Shown here one piece after another: positions 16,930 to 25,932 of a DNA stretch of 64,000 bases. Positions within the stretch are counted from its first letter, which is position 1. Every line of letters begins with the position of its first letter. The stretch lies in the NCBI GenBank assembly GCA_020851375.1, contig JADZCV010000028.1, positions 1 through 64,000 on the forward strand. Reading direction: 5' to 3'. The notes beneath the pieces are model-generated. The model was not told where the DNA came from. It saw nothing but the letters and a program-made list of their open reading frames with translations, and did no database searches. A program made the position numbers and the translations under genes. The stretch is from Nitrospirota bacterium (GTDB lineage: Bacteria; Nitrospirota; 9FT-COMBO-42-15; HDB-SIOI813).

Positions 16930-18390
16930 CTATCTTCCTCCGATACGGGGTACAGACGCCAGAACAGGAATACCAATAGCCGTATAAACATCATCGGGCT
17001 TTCTGAAAGAGGCATCTATGTACTCCAGCAGGAGTGCCAGGCCAACGCCACCTCCTATGCCCCCGGCAAGACCTGCAAAAACTATCATCATTACATTAGG
17101 CTTGAATGGCTTGATCGGCAGACTTGCCGGGTCCAGTATCCTGAACTGCTCACCCTTCTGTTTTTTTTCAAGACTCTCAGCAAGCCTCGCATCAAGTCTC
17201 TTGGTCAGCAAATTCTGATAATTCTGCCTCGTATTTTCATAGTCCCTCATAAGGGCCGAAATCTGCTGTTCCCTTTGAGGAATACGCTCCACACGCGCCT
17301 GGAAGAGGGTAATGTTTCTTGACAGCTCTAATTGTTTTTCCTTAAGTGTCTTTACCTCTGCATTAACATCTGCTAATTGGGATGATAATGTAAGGTATCG
17401 GGGGTCATCACTCACTATCGGGTTTCTTCCAGCACCACTTCCAGTTGTTTCTCTCCCTTTTCCTGTCCTGATCATAGATTCAATTTCATCTATTTCACTC
17501 TTTACTCTAACAATATCAGGGTATTTTTCCGTATATGTGCTTGAAAGCTGAGACAATTCTGACTGTAATTGAGCAAGTCTAATCCTCATGGGGTCATTGG
17601 GCGCTGTCCCGGTTGCGGCTGCCCCCCGGCTAACCTGAGCAGCGCCAATCTCAGACAACTGACTTTCAATTGTAATCTTCCTGTCCTCGGCAACTCTTAA
17701 GGTTTCATTTGTCATCTGGCGTTCCATTTGTAAACGGTCCAGCGTCCTTAAATTTGCCTCAAGCTGTGAGGGAAGCTCCCCCATATACTTCTCCTTAAAT
17801 GTCTTCATCTGCATTTCCTGTATTTCCAGGGAATTTTTCAGATTTTGGAGCTCATTCTCGAGGAAGTTCGTCGTCCCCTCAACCTGCTGCTCCCTGACCT
17901 TCAAATTCTCTTCTATAAACAGAGAAGCAAGCCGGTTCGTAACATGCATTACTGTTTCAGGTTCACTCCCAATATATGAAATGGCAAAGGAACTACCCTG
18001 ACCGCGTGACCCACTCCTCACATCCAGGGTTATGCTCTTTCTCATAAGCTCTACAATCTCTTCATTTGTAAGCTTGTCCTTCACCCTGCTATATAGTCCA
18101 AATTCGTTTATAATAGACTCTAACCGCGTCCTGCTCATAACCTGCTGGGTAATCGTATTAAGCCTTGACGCTATATCATTATCAACCGTAGGGGTTACAT
18201 AAAACTCAGGAATCATTTGACGCTCTATAAGTATAAGAGTAGATGACCTGTAAATCTTGGGAATAAGAATGAGTGCTAATAATATCCCTACAATGGAAAC
18301 CATAACCGGAATTATGATAAACCACTTTCTGCGGAGAAATATCTCTAAATAATCTTCTATCTGCTGAAGTCCTGGTTTCTGAATTTCCAT
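16930..18390 (-). CDS. Chain-length determinant protein (Wzz/GNVR type, XrtA-associated)
   Basis: This 486-residue inner-membrane polysaccharide co-polymerase has TM1 at about 24-48 (KWFIIIPVMVSIVGILLALI) and TM2 near the C-terminus (VMMIVFAGLAGGIGGGVGLA). The large periplasmic part between them is coiled-coil and Gln/Glu-rich. The GNVR-like segment AESLEKKQKGEQFRILDPAS with its proline-rich link precedes TM2. It sets chain length and activates the tyrosine kinase. The ATG at 18390 is preferred over an upstream TTG because it clears the preceding gene and starts the family's usual N-terminus. Confidence 0.93.
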   Translation of the reverse strand: MEIQKPGLQQIEDYLEIFLRRKWFIIIPVMVSIVGILLALILIPKIYRSSTLILIERQMIPEFYVTPTVDNDIASRLNTITQQVMSRTRLESIINEFGLYSRVKDKLTNEEIVELMRKSITLDVRSGSRGQGSSFAISYIGSEPETVMHVTNRLASLFIEENLKVREQQVEGTTNFLENELQNLKNSLEIQEMQMKTFKEKYMGELPSQLEANLRTLDRLQMERQMTNETLRVAEDRKITIESQLSEIGAAQVSRGAAATGTAPNDPMRIRLAQLQSELSQLSSTYTEKYPDIVRVKSEIDEIESMIRTGKGRETTGSGAGRNPIVSDDPRYLTLSSQLADVNAEVKTLKEKQLELSRNITLFQARVERIPQREQQISALMRDYENTRQNYQNLLTKRLDARLAESLEKKQKGEQFRILDPASLPIKPFKPNVMMIVFAGLAGGIGGGVGLALLLEYIDASFRKPDDVYTAIGIPVLASVPRIGGR

Positions 18391-18406
18391 AAAATTGTTA
18401 CAATTA

Positions 18407-18940
18407 TTAATCTGGAAGGCAAACTTTCCCGCCGCCACCTTCAACAGCTATATTTAGTGCATGGCCAGCTTTTTGCCTAAGAGTTACAATATCACTCGCA
18501 TGCGTCGGGAAACATGCAACGCCTATACTCGTCGTCATACCGATCAGATGTCCATTAGTTTTAAATGTATAATTTTCTATGCGCTCTTTGATCCTAACAC
18601 CTACCTTCAAAGATGACTGATAATCTGCCTGGTCTAATATAAGAATAAATTTATCATCCCCAATCCTGCCTATAATGTCGGTTGACCTTATCTCCTCCTT
18701 AACTATTGCGGCAAGCTTCCGTATAAGCTCATCTTCTTCAGGGTGCGTCAGCTCTTTTAAAATTTTATCCCTTTGAACTACCATAAGCGAGAAAAAGTAA
18801 AGGTATCTCGCAGCCTTTTTCACCTCAATGTTAAGCATATAGTCAAATGCTTCCTTATCAAGGGCCTGTGTTACCTTATCAAACATAAGACTTACTTGTC
18901 CTCTTGGAATTATTTCCATGCTCAATGTTGAAACATGCAA
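18407..18940 (-). CDS. Stand-alone degenerate GGDEF-domain protein
   Basis: This 177-residue protein is a single GGDEF-like domain with no sensor or membrane part. The active-site loop reads GRIGDDKFILIL where R-[FY]-GGDEF is expected, and the usual DxDxFKxxND substrate-binding motif is absent. The second half (IGMTTSIGVACFP, then the helix LRQKAGHALNIA) is well kept. It is more likely a nucleotide sensor or structural partner than an active cyclase, though activity cannot be excluded. The start is TTG with GAGGAG upstream; an ATG seven codons in is an alternative. It is first in the operon with the chain-length protein and kinase, about 20 nt from the predicted sigma-54 start site. Confidence 0.8.
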   Translation of the reverse strand: MHVSTLSMEIIPRGQVSLMFDKVTQALDKEAFDYMLNIEVKKAARYLYFFSLMVVQRDKILKELTHPEEDELIRKLAAIVKEEIRSTDIIGRIGDDKFILILDQADYQSSLKVGVRIKERIENYTFKTNGHLIGMTTSIGVACFPTHASDIVTLRQKAGHALNIAVEGGGGKVCLPD

Positions 18941-18971
18941 GTTGATGCTCTCCTCGTCAAAGGGTCAAACT

Positions 18972-18987
18972 TGCAATATCAATGCCA
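18972..18987 (-). promoter_or_regulatory. Sigma-54 promoter of the GGDEF/chain-length/kinase operon
   Basis: Minus-strand TGGCATTGATATTGCA has GG and GC at the correct -24/-12 spacing. It differs by one base from the promoter at 29554-29569. The predicted start is near 18961, about 20 nt before the GGDEF start codon. Nothing else was recognised in the remaining gap to 19154. Confidence 0.88.
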
Positions 18988-19154
18988 CCAATATAGTACC
19001 CTAAAAACAGGGCCTTTCAACATGGCACACCGCATCCATGAGATATTTGGGTATCATCTAAGCCGCTATCGTCTGAAATTCTGAAAAAATTTACGTTGAC
19101 AAAACTATGACATGGTCACGCTTATTACTAATATTGGAAAATCTTTTCTCTTTT

Positions 19155-20219
19155 TTATTCAAACAGGTTATACTGCCTCATCTTATAAAAGAGTGTCTTG
19201 TAACTGATAGAGAGCATTTCTGCAGTCTTCCTGCGGTTCCACCTGCATAAGAGCAGAGTTTTTCTAATAGCCTCCTCCTCTGCCCTGCTGACGGCCTCCT
19301 GGGCAATCTCTTTTAAACGGCGGGGCTTAAACGTTGCTTCAACAGTATCCTTTTCCTTATTTTCCAAATGCACCATGGGAGCATTGTCCACTGATGCATC
19401 AGCCTCCGAACAACCACTTAACTCAACCTTTTCACTTCCAAGGACTATTATCCGTTTAACAATATTTTCAAGCTCCCTTACATTTCCAGGCCAGCGATAA
19501 GAGGCAAATCTATCCATAGTCTCCTGCGACAGTGTGCGATAATCCTTATTATAGATGTTACAATATTTGTGCAGAAAAAATTCCGTCAATACGGGGATAT
19601 CCTCTTTTCGGTCACGCAGGGATGGCATAGTTATACTGACAACATTGAGTCTGTAAAAAAGGTCCTCCCTGAAAGTCCCGGCTACAACCGCCCTTTCAAG
19701 ATTCTTGTTTGTAGCGGCAATTACCCGGACATCCACCTCAACCTCTCTGCCTCCTATCCTTGAAAATTCTCCATCCTGCAGTACCTGCAAGAGCTTAGAC
19801 TGCAGTGATTGCGGCACATCACCAATCTCATCAAGAAAGATCGTCCCTTTGTTTGCGAACTCAAACTTTCCAGGCTTCATCCTGTGCGCTCCGGTAAAAG
19901 CGCCCTTCTCATGACCAAACAATTCACTTTCCAGCAAACCTTCAGGTATTGCCGCACATAAGACCTTGACAAAAGGTTTATCCATCCTGTTGGAATGCCT
20001 GTAAATTGCCTGAGCCGCAAGTTCCTTTCCAGTGCCGCTTTCACCCCGCAACAGGACAGTAATGTCCGGCTGGGCTACACGCCGTATTATGTTTTTTATG
20101 TCCGTTATCCGCCTGCTGTTACCAAGAAGAAGGCCCCCGACACAATCAACAGAGGGTTCTTCCTTCATAATACTATCAGGGTCTAAGTCAAGCCTGCTAA
20201 TGTCGTTGCCATTTTCCAT
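19155..20219 (-). CDS. Sigma-54-dependent activator without a receiver domain
   Basis: This 354-residue bacterial enhancer-binding protein has a short N-terminus, an AAA+ core (GESGTGKE Walker A, GAFTGA sigma-54 contact loop, [10 protein letters not shown] Walker [12 protein letters not shown] sensor II) and a C-terminal Fis-type helix-turn-helix ([20 protein letters not shown]). With no receiver or sensor domain it must be controlled by level, partner protein or location. It sits between the chain-length operon and prsT, facing away from prsT. It is a candidate activator of the sigma-54 promoters in this window, alongside PrsR. Confidence 0.92.
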   Translation of the reverse strand: MENGNDISRLDLDPDSIMKEEPSVDCVGGLLLGNSRRITDIKNIIRRVAQPDITVLLRGESGTGKELAAQAIYRHSNRMDKPFVKVLCAAIPEGLLESELFGHEKGAFTGAHRMKPGKFEFANKGTIFLDEIGDVPQSLQSKLLQVLQDGEFSRIGGREVEVDVRVIAATNKNLERAVVAGTFREDLFYRLNVVSITMPSLRDRKEDIPVLTEFFLHKYCNIYNKDYRTLSQETMDRFASYRWPGNVRELENIVKRIIVLGSEKVELSGCSEADASVDNAPMVHLENKEKDTVEATFKPRRLKEIAQEAVSRAEEEAIRKTLLLCRWNRRKTAEMLSISYKTLFYKMRQYNLFE

Positions 20220-20293
20220 ATATCGTGTTATCTTACCATGCGATTCAGTTTAATTTTCTGATTATTGTTAGTGTGTACTGCAAGGAACATTGA

Positions 20294-20327
20294 GAAACAG
20301 ATTACCCATTCTTACCCAATCTGTTTC
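20294..20327. promoter_or_regulatory. Inverted repeat in the prsT / activator intergenic region
   Basis: GAAACAGATT (20294-20303) and AATCTGTTTC (20318-20327) are perfect 10-bp arms around 14 nt. The site lies between the divergent starts at 20219 and 20413, so it may be an operator or enhancer site. No convincing sigma-54 or sigma-70 promoter was found for prsT. Confidence 0.45.
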
Positions 20328-20412
20328 CCATTCATCGCCTATTTTAGCGTAATACGTGGACAAGTCAAGCCAATATTTTGACAAGGGATATATGATGACT
20401 AAAGGAGGGGGT

Positions 20413-22689
20413 ATGTACAAGGGCCGCATTATTTTGGTTTGCATTCTTTTATTAACTTTGACTTCCTGCAGTAGTCCGGAAGAGAAGAAGGCCAAACACG
20501 TAAACAGGGGATTGAAGTATTTCACTGAAGGAAAATACAGGGAAGCAATTATAGAATATAAGAATGCGACCCAGATAGCCCCAAAGGATGCTGAAGCACA
20601 TTACCGGCTTGGTTTGGCGCTTGTCAGATCAGGGCGGATACAGGATCTGGCTGATGCCTACAAAGAACTCAAACAGGCGGTTGAACTCAACCCTGATATC
20701 CTGGATGCACAGATACAGCTTGGCAACATACTGCTGCTGTCAAGGGAATATACGCAGGCTAAGGAAAAAGGAGAGTTTGTCTTAAAGAAGGAACCTGACA
20801 ATGTAGATGCCCGTTTGCTCCTTGGAAATGCCTATGCAAGACTCCGGAAAGACAGCGATGCAATCAGGGAGATTAGAAAGGCTATTGAGCTTGATCCGAA
20901 ACGTATACCATCATACCTTAATCTCGGCAGCATTTATGTCTCACAGAGAAACCTGAACGACGCTGAAAAGGTCTACCATGAGGCCATCTCTATAGATAGC
21001 AAATCAGTAAATGCACACCTCGCCCTTGCAAATCTGCATTATTTAAAAAATGAAATGACCGCTGCTGAGGAAGAATATAAAGAGGCCATTGGCATAGACC
21101 CTGAGAATGTCAATCTCCACATTACACTTGGAAGATTTTATTCCTCACAGAACAGGTTTAAAGAGGCAGAATCTAAGTTTATCGAGGCTGGCAGTATTGA
21201 CCCTAAGAATCCGTTACCTCACATAATACTGGGAGACTTATATATTCTTCAGAAACATGATGATGAAGCTGTAAAGGCGTATCAGAAGGGTGATGAGATT
21301 AATCCGGCGGAACTGACTGCAAAAAAGAGGCTCGCTTCTTACTATCTTACAAAGTCAAATATTGACGAGTCATTAAAATATGCGGACAGTATACTTGAGA
21401 AGAATCCGGGAGACGCAGAAGGGCACTCACTGAAAGGGAGAATATTCCTTGCCAAATTAAAGGTATCAGAAGCAATCTCGGAGTTTCAAAAGGTATTGAA
21501 GGATGAGCCCGGACGCTCTGATGTCCGGTACTTTCTTGCTCAGGCCCACCTGATGGCAGGTGACTTACAGCTATCAAAGAATGAGTTGGCAGAGGTATTA
21601 AAGTCAGCACCAAATTCAACAGATGCACGGGCAAGCCTCGCAGAGGTCTACTTCAGACTACACTCATATGACGAGGCAGTCAGTGAGGCAAAGAAGGTAT
21701 TGGCCATGCAGCCTGATAATCAAAAAGCAAGGAGGATACTCGGTGATGCCTATGTCGGTAAAAGGGATGCTGGCAGCGCCTTATCTCAATACAAAGAGCT
21801 GGTCCGTATTTCACCAAATGACCCGCTTGCTCATTTCAGGATCGGGACTATATACAGGGCACAGAAAAAGAATAATGACGCGATGGCTGAGTTTGAGAGA
21901 GCCATTTCCCTGAATCCTCAGATGATCCAGTCCCTTGCACTTATCATGGGAATATTTATAGAGCAGGGCGGGGTTGACAAGGCCATAGAAAGGGCGAATA
22001 AGCAACTAACCGTCTCGAAAAACAACCCCCTGATCTATAATCTGATCGGGAAGGCATACATGGTAAAAAAAGATGAAAAAAGGGCGGAGGAATATTTCAG
22101 CAAGTCCATTGAAACAGACAAGAACACCCTGGCATCATACATGGACCTTGGGACACTGTATGCGCAAGGCAAGACCTATGACAAGGCAATAGCCCGGTTT
22201 GAAGAGGCCATTAAGGTAAACCCCAATTACCTTCAGCCCTACATGCTAATAGGGATACTATATGATTCTCAAAAGAATCATGATAAGGCAAAGGAATATT
22301 ACGAAAAGGCATTAAAGATTGACCCTAAGTTCGCTCCTGCAGCAAACAACCTTGCGTGGATATATGCAGAGCATGGCGGAAACATAGATGTGGCATTAGA
22401 CCTTGCACAGAGGGCAAAGGAGAAACTCCCCGATGACCCTGGAGTCGCTGATACACTTGGCTGGATTTATTACAAGAAGGGGGCATATCTAAAGGCCATC
22501 TCGCTGCTGAAGGATAGCAGTGAAAATTTGCAGGATAACCCAACGGTGCGTTATCACCTCGGGATGGCATACTACAAGAATGGGAATAAAGAACTTGCAA
22601 GAAGGGAACTCGAAGCGGCCATAAAAATCAATAAGAAGTTTGATGAGGCGGATGAGGCAGAGAAGATTCTTGTGAGCTTGAAGAAATAA
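20413..22689 (+). CDS. prsT: PEP-CTERM system TPR-repeat lipoprotein PrsT
   Basis: This 758-residue lipoprotein has signal peptide MYKGRIILVCILLLTLTSC with lipobox LTSC (Cys19), followed by about twenty TPR units with the usual A..G..Y...A..P pattern. It matches the PrsT family that co-occurs with exosortase A and PrsK/PrsR, probably as a periplasmic scaffold for EPS and PEP-CTERM protein export. The ATG at 20413 follows AAAGGAGGGGG directly; the open frame extends upstream to a GTG at 20356 without a ribosome site. It stands alone and ends in a strong hairpin. Confidence 0.93.
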   Translation: MYKGRIILVCILLLTLTSCSSPEEKKAKHVNRGLKYFTEGKYREAIIEYKNATQIAPKDAEAHYRLGLALVRSGRIQDLADAYKELKQAVELNPDILDAQIQLGNILLLSREYTQAKEKGEFVLKKEPDNVDARLLLGNAYARLRKDSDAIREIRKAIELDPKRIPSYLNLGSIYVSQRNLNDAEKVYHEAISIDSKSVNAHLALANLHYLKNEMTAAEEEYKEAIGIDPENVNLHITLGRFYSSQNRFKEAESKFIEAGSIDPKNPLPHIILGDLYILQKHDDEAVKAYQKGDEINPAELTAKKRLASYYLTKSNIDESLKYADSILEKNPGDAEGHSLKGRIFLAKLKVSEAISEFQKVLKDEPGRSDVRYFLAQAHLMAGDLQLSKNELAEVLKSAPNSTDARASLAEVYFRLHSYDEAVSEAKKVLAMQPDNQKARRILGDAYVGKRDAGSALSQYKELVRISPNDPLAHFRIGTIYRAQKKNNDAMAEFERAISLNPQMIQSLALIMGIFIEQGGVDKAIERANKQLTVSKNNPLIYNLIGKAYMVKKDEKRAEEYFSKSIETDKNTLASYMDLGTLYAQGKTYDKAIARFEEAIKVNPNYLQPYMLIGILYDSQKNHDKAKEYYEKALKIDPKFAPAANNLAWIYAEHGGNIDVALDLAQRAKEKLPDDPGVADTLGWIYYKKGAYLKAISLLKDSSENLQDNPTVRYHLGMAYYKNGNKELARRELEAAIKINKKFDEADEAEKILVSLKK

Positions 22690-22730
22690 TTATTCCAACT
22701 CCCCGTAAGAAAACGGGGAGTTGGAATAAT
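22689..22730. terminator. Bidirectional terminator hairpin after prsT
   Basis: Perfect 18-bp arms (22689-22706 and 22713-22730) carry the GC-rich AACTCCCCGT/ACGGGGAGTT with a 6-nt loop. It lies between the convergent prsT and the PEP-CTERM operon. Confidence 0.85.
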
Positions 22731-22740
22731 GCAAAACTTA

Positions 22741-23511
22741 TTATCCTATCTTTCTTTTAGTCAATCCAAGAGCCACAAGCCCGGAACCAAGGAGGAGCAA
22801 TGTTGCTGGTTCAGGAACTTGCTGACGGCGTGATTCAGCATCGTGAGAGAACGGTGCAAATTGCGTTACATCAAGATCAGTTGTTGATCTTTTTGCAAGC
22901 GCCGTATTGTACAGGTCAAAGTGAAGATTGTACTCCGGGTTTAAAAGGGCGGTATTGATATCAAGCGCAACATAATACATGCCTGTCCCTGATGTTGGAA
23001 TAGAACCGCCTGTCCTTGCCCTGTTCTGAGTATTATAAGGGTTTATCTGACTGCTGCCAAACTGAAATTCATACTCGTAGAAATAGGTCTCAAATATATC
23101 GTGCTTCGCCAAATCACCCGCGTCAAATGTCGCAATATTTCCAAGGTATGTCTCCAGTGGTGGAACGCCAAAGGTCATATCTGATGTGGCATTTACTGTT
23201 GTTGAATTGAAGGTAAACGAACCAAGAGTCCCACTTGTATTACGTTTTGGCGTAATGGCCATTGATATGTAATACTTGTCATTCAGCTTATTTGTTTTGT
23301 CAGGTATAAGATACGCATACAAAGTAAACGGATTGGAGGTAGTAACAATTGTCTCGGTTGTCAAATCATACGTACCCCCTCCGATATCAAGCTGAAGGGT
23401 TGGAATCGCAAAAGATGGCCCGGTAAAACATAATGTTCCAATTAGTAACAAAATTATTACCATTAGACATCTCTTAACCCCTGTTTTGTTGTGTCTTCCT
23501 GTTGTATTCAT
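22741..23511 (-). CDS. PEP-CTERM sorting-signal protein 2
   Basis: This 256-residue exported protein is a substrate of exosortase. It has a signal peptide (KRCLMVIILLLIGTLCFTGPSFA) and a tripartite C-terminal signal: VPEPATLLLLGSG at about 232-244, a hydrophobic helix, then TKRK. The body is beta-rich, with many Asn, Thr and Tyr and no recognised enzyme motif. Exosortase A should cleave at the PEP motif and pass the protein to the surface with EPS. AGGAGG lies seven bases before the ATG. It is second gene after the DUF4114 protein (24-nt gap), both under the sigma-54 promoter at 24331-24346. Confidence 0.92.
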   Translation of the reverse strand: MNTTGRHNKTGVKRCLMVIILLLIGTLCFTGPSFAIPTLQLDIGGGTYDLTTETIVTTSNPFTLYAYLIPDKTNKLNDKYYISMAITPKRNTSGTLGSFTFNSTTVNATSDMTFGVPPLETYLGNIATFDAGDLAKHDIFETYFYEYEFQFGSSQINPYNTQNRARTGGSIPTSGTGMYYVALDINTALLNPEYNLHFDLYNTALAKRSTTDLDVTQFAPFSHDAESRRQQVPEPATLLLLGSGLVALGLTKRKIG

Positions 23512-23535
23512 CTTAGGTCCTCCTGCTTGATTTTG

Positions 23536-24276
23536 CTATCCTCTTTTTATCTTCATTCTTCCCAATAAGCCCAGTCCGATAAGACCAGAGCCTAAAAGAA
23601 AAAGTGACGTGGGTTCAGGAACTGACGTAGCTGAAACCGGCCGTACATCCGTAACCCCGACAACCATGTCGTTATAATCCCTGTCGCCGCCTCCATATAG
23701 ATCCTCTATTCCAACGACAACATCAGACCCCAGTAGTTGACCAACCGTATTGTCACCTGTATCAAACAAGAACATGTGATCAATGCCGTCCGGGTTCAGC
23801 GCTCCATGCGAATAATAGGTGTAATTTTGCGGCGTACTTAAATAGAAACCAAAGGTTGTTCCAATATTCCTGGTGATTGCAGTAGATAAATTGGTCACCG
23901 TACCACCGGCAATATTGAATCTCAGAGTCGCACTGTCAAAAACGCCATCGGCGCCGGAAAAAACTTCAAGCATATCACCTAAGCTGACACTGCTGCCGCT
24001 CCCTGAAAAACCATATATACCAAACGTATTGGAACTTGCAAAACCTGCCAGCTCCAGAAAGATAAACGCAGTAGCATCATCGGTTACACCATCCGTGTCT
24101 GTTAGCGTAACTGCTTCATATCCCGTATCAGCATAAACGGTAGGGTTATTGGAAAATGTCAGCGTTCCATTCATATTCACAATAGGAGTTGCAGAAGCAA
24201 TTCCCGCCCATAGAACACCCATGACCAATATTACCACTGTTAAAAAATAGCACCTCATCTTATTAATTCTTTTCAA
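23536..24276 (-). CDS. PEP-CTERM protein with DUF4114 domain
   Basis: This exported protein of about 246 residues has a signal peptide (YFLTVVILVMGVLWAGIASA) and a C-terminal sorting signal, VPEPTSLFLLGSGLIGLGLL followed by KIKR. The DUF4114 signature GIEDLYGGGDRDYNDMVVGV (acidic, probably Ca-binding) lies just before it. The start is TTG at 24276, with AGGAGGTGA five bases upstream; an ATG in frame at 24318 would begin at the predicted transcription start and has no ribosome site. It is first gene of the PEP-CTERM pair. Confidence 0.9.
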   Translation of the reverse strand: MKRINKMRCYFLTVVILVMGVLWAGIASATPIVNMNGTLTFSNNPTVYADTGYEAVTLTDTDGVTDDATAFIFLELAGFASSNTFGIYGFSGSGSSVSLGDMLEVFSGADGVFDSATLRFNIAGGTVTNLSTAITRNIGTTFGFYLSTPQNYTYYSHGALNPDGIDHMFLFDTGDNTVGQLLGSDVVVGIEDLYGGGDRDYNDMVVGVTDVRPVSATSVPEPTSLFLLGSGLIGLGLLGRMKIKRG

Positions 24277-24330
24277 TGTTTTCACCTCCTCTCCTTTGTG
24301 GTATTCATTCTTCATCATACTGCATTATCA

Positions 24331-24346
24331 TGCAAAGAGAATGCCA
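24331..24346 (-). promoter_or_regulatory. Sigma-54 promoter of the PEP-CTERM operon
   Basis: Minus-strand TGGCATTCTCTTTGCA matches the -24/-12 consensus with exact spacing. The predicted start is near 24320, giving a 44-nt leader before the TTG start. The 230 nt beyond it to prsR hold a direct repeat TTACAC..TTACAC and the 10-mer ACTTGTAGTA (24380-24389), also found upstream of the sugar-transferase promoter. Confidence 0.88.
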
Positions 24347-24576
24347 CATTTTCAACTTATTGATAATAAATAGAATTACACTTGTAGTAATGTTACACTA
24401 ACTCCTGCTGTCAATTTCTCCGTCGGTTTTTCGGGTCTTTTAAGGGTAACAAATAGTCTGCTGATGGTATTTTTGCGGATATTCGTTGATTATTCAATTG
24501 GTTACGTTAAATAACATAGTGTTAAATTTTCTGTCACTTCAAATATTCGTTATCTTAAGTCAAGATGAAAAAAGAC

Positions 24577-25932
24577 TTATCTCATCGTAATTCCATACTT
24601 GTTTATCATTGCGGTAAGGGTCTGACGACTTATATCAAGCTCCCTCGCGGCATGTGTTACGTTACTGCCGTGTCTTAGGAGCGCCTCACTTATAACACGT
24701 TTCTCGAGTGCCTCTCTCGCCTCGTGAAGGGACAGTATCTGTTTAGCACCATCAGGCGCGGCAAACTCAAGGTCAGACGGTGACAACCACTCGCCGTCTG
24801 ACATCACCACCCCCCTTTTTACCCTGTTTTCAAGCTCGCGAACATTGCCAGGCCAGTCATAATCCGATAAAGCCTTGACAGTCTCGTCTTTAAATCCGCG
24901 AACATTTTTTTTAAATTCTCTTGAGTATCTGTGCAAAAAGGCACGTGCAAGCAACAGGGCGTCATTTCCCCTTTCCCTTAGTGGCGGCAGATTCACAGTA
25001 ACCACACTCAGTCGGAAATAGAGGTCTTCCCGGAACTTGCCCTCTTCAATGGCCTTCTTAAGGTCCCTGTTGGTAGCGGCAAGTATTCGGACATCCACCT
25101 GGATTTCCTCCCTGCCTCCGACACGCTCGATAATGCGCTCCTGCAAAAACCTCAGCAGCTTGACCTGAAGAGAGAAAGAGAGCTCGCCTATTTCATCCAG
25201 AAATAAGGTGCCTCCCTCTGCATATTCGATCCTTCCCTTTTTCCGGCTGTCCGCGCCGGTAAAAGCCCCTTTCTCGTGGCCAAACAATTCACTCTCCAGC
25301 AGTGTTTCGGGTATTGCACCGCAGTTTATTACGACAAAAGGTTTATCCCTGCGCTCACTTAGCCGGTGAACAGCCCTCGCTGTAAGCTCCTTTCCGGTTC
25401 CTGATTCTCCAAGTATCACTACCGGCACATCAACAGTTGCCACCTTCCGTATAGCCTCGTATACTTGATTCATGGAAGCAGAGTTACCGAGCATTCCATC
25501 CAGCCCTTCTGTGTAAACCCTGCGCTGGAGGGTTTGATTCTCCAGTTCAAGTTCGGCCATCCTCAACGCCCTTGTAATGACTACCCTGACCTCATCAATA
25601 ACAGGAGGTTTCGTAAAGAAATCAAAGGCGCCAAGCTCTATCGCCTTTAAGGCATTCGCCCTCTCCGTGTTACCGCTTACTATGATGACCTTGATCCTGT
25701 CATTAAAAGAGAGAATCTCTCTTAGTGTCTTCAAACCTTCTTCTGCCTCGCGGGGCCTTGGAGGAAGGCCTAAATCAAGGATTACAACAACTGGGTGGGC
25801 CTTTCTGACAAGTTCCAATGCTGAGGCGTGATCACCGGCCTCATAGATTTCGTAATCTTTGAGGAGCGCCCACCTCATCTGGGACCTGATTGACTCATCA
25901 TCATCAACTATAAGTATTACACGCTTCGTCAT
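24577..25932 (-). CDS. prsR: PEP-CTERM system response regulator PrsR (NtrC type)
   Basis: This 451-residue response regulator has a receiver domain (about 1-125; phospho-acceptor D53 in ILDLGLPP, acidic DDDE near the N-terminus), an AAA+ sigma-54 activator core ([38 protein letters not shown]) and a C-terminal Fis-type helix-turn-helix ([20 protein letters not shown]). It overlaps prsK by 4 nt (ATGA), so the two form one two-component system. In the known PEP-CTERM systems this pair is linked to EPS and PEP-CTERM genes. The sigma-54 promoters in this window are its most likely targets. Confidence 0.95.
   Translation of the reverse strand: MTKRVILIVDDDESIRSQMRWALLKDYEIYEAGDHASALELVRKAHPVVVILDLGLPPRPREAEEGLKTLREILSFNDRIKVIIVSGNTERANALKAIELGAFDFFTKPPVIDEVRVVITRALRMAELELENQTLQRRVYTEGLDGMLGNSASMNQVYEAIRKVATVDVPVVILGESGTGKELTARAVHRLSERRDKPFVVINCGAIPETLLESELFGHEKGAFTGADSRKKGRIEYAEGGTLFLDEIGELSFSLQVKLLRFLQERIIERVGGREEIQVDVRILAATNRDLKKAIEEGKFREDLYFRLSVVTVNLPPLRERGNDALLLARAFLHRYSREFKKNVRGFKDETVKALSDYDWPGNVRELENRVKRGVVMSDGEWLSPSDLEFAAPDGAKQILSLHEAREALEKRVISEALLRHGSNVTHAARELDISRQTLTAMINKYGITMR

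Noticed and set aside
20350-20370. TGGACAAGTCAAGCCA as a sigma-54 promoter for prsT
   Set aside because: The GG-to-GC spacing is one base short and the TTGC part is missing.
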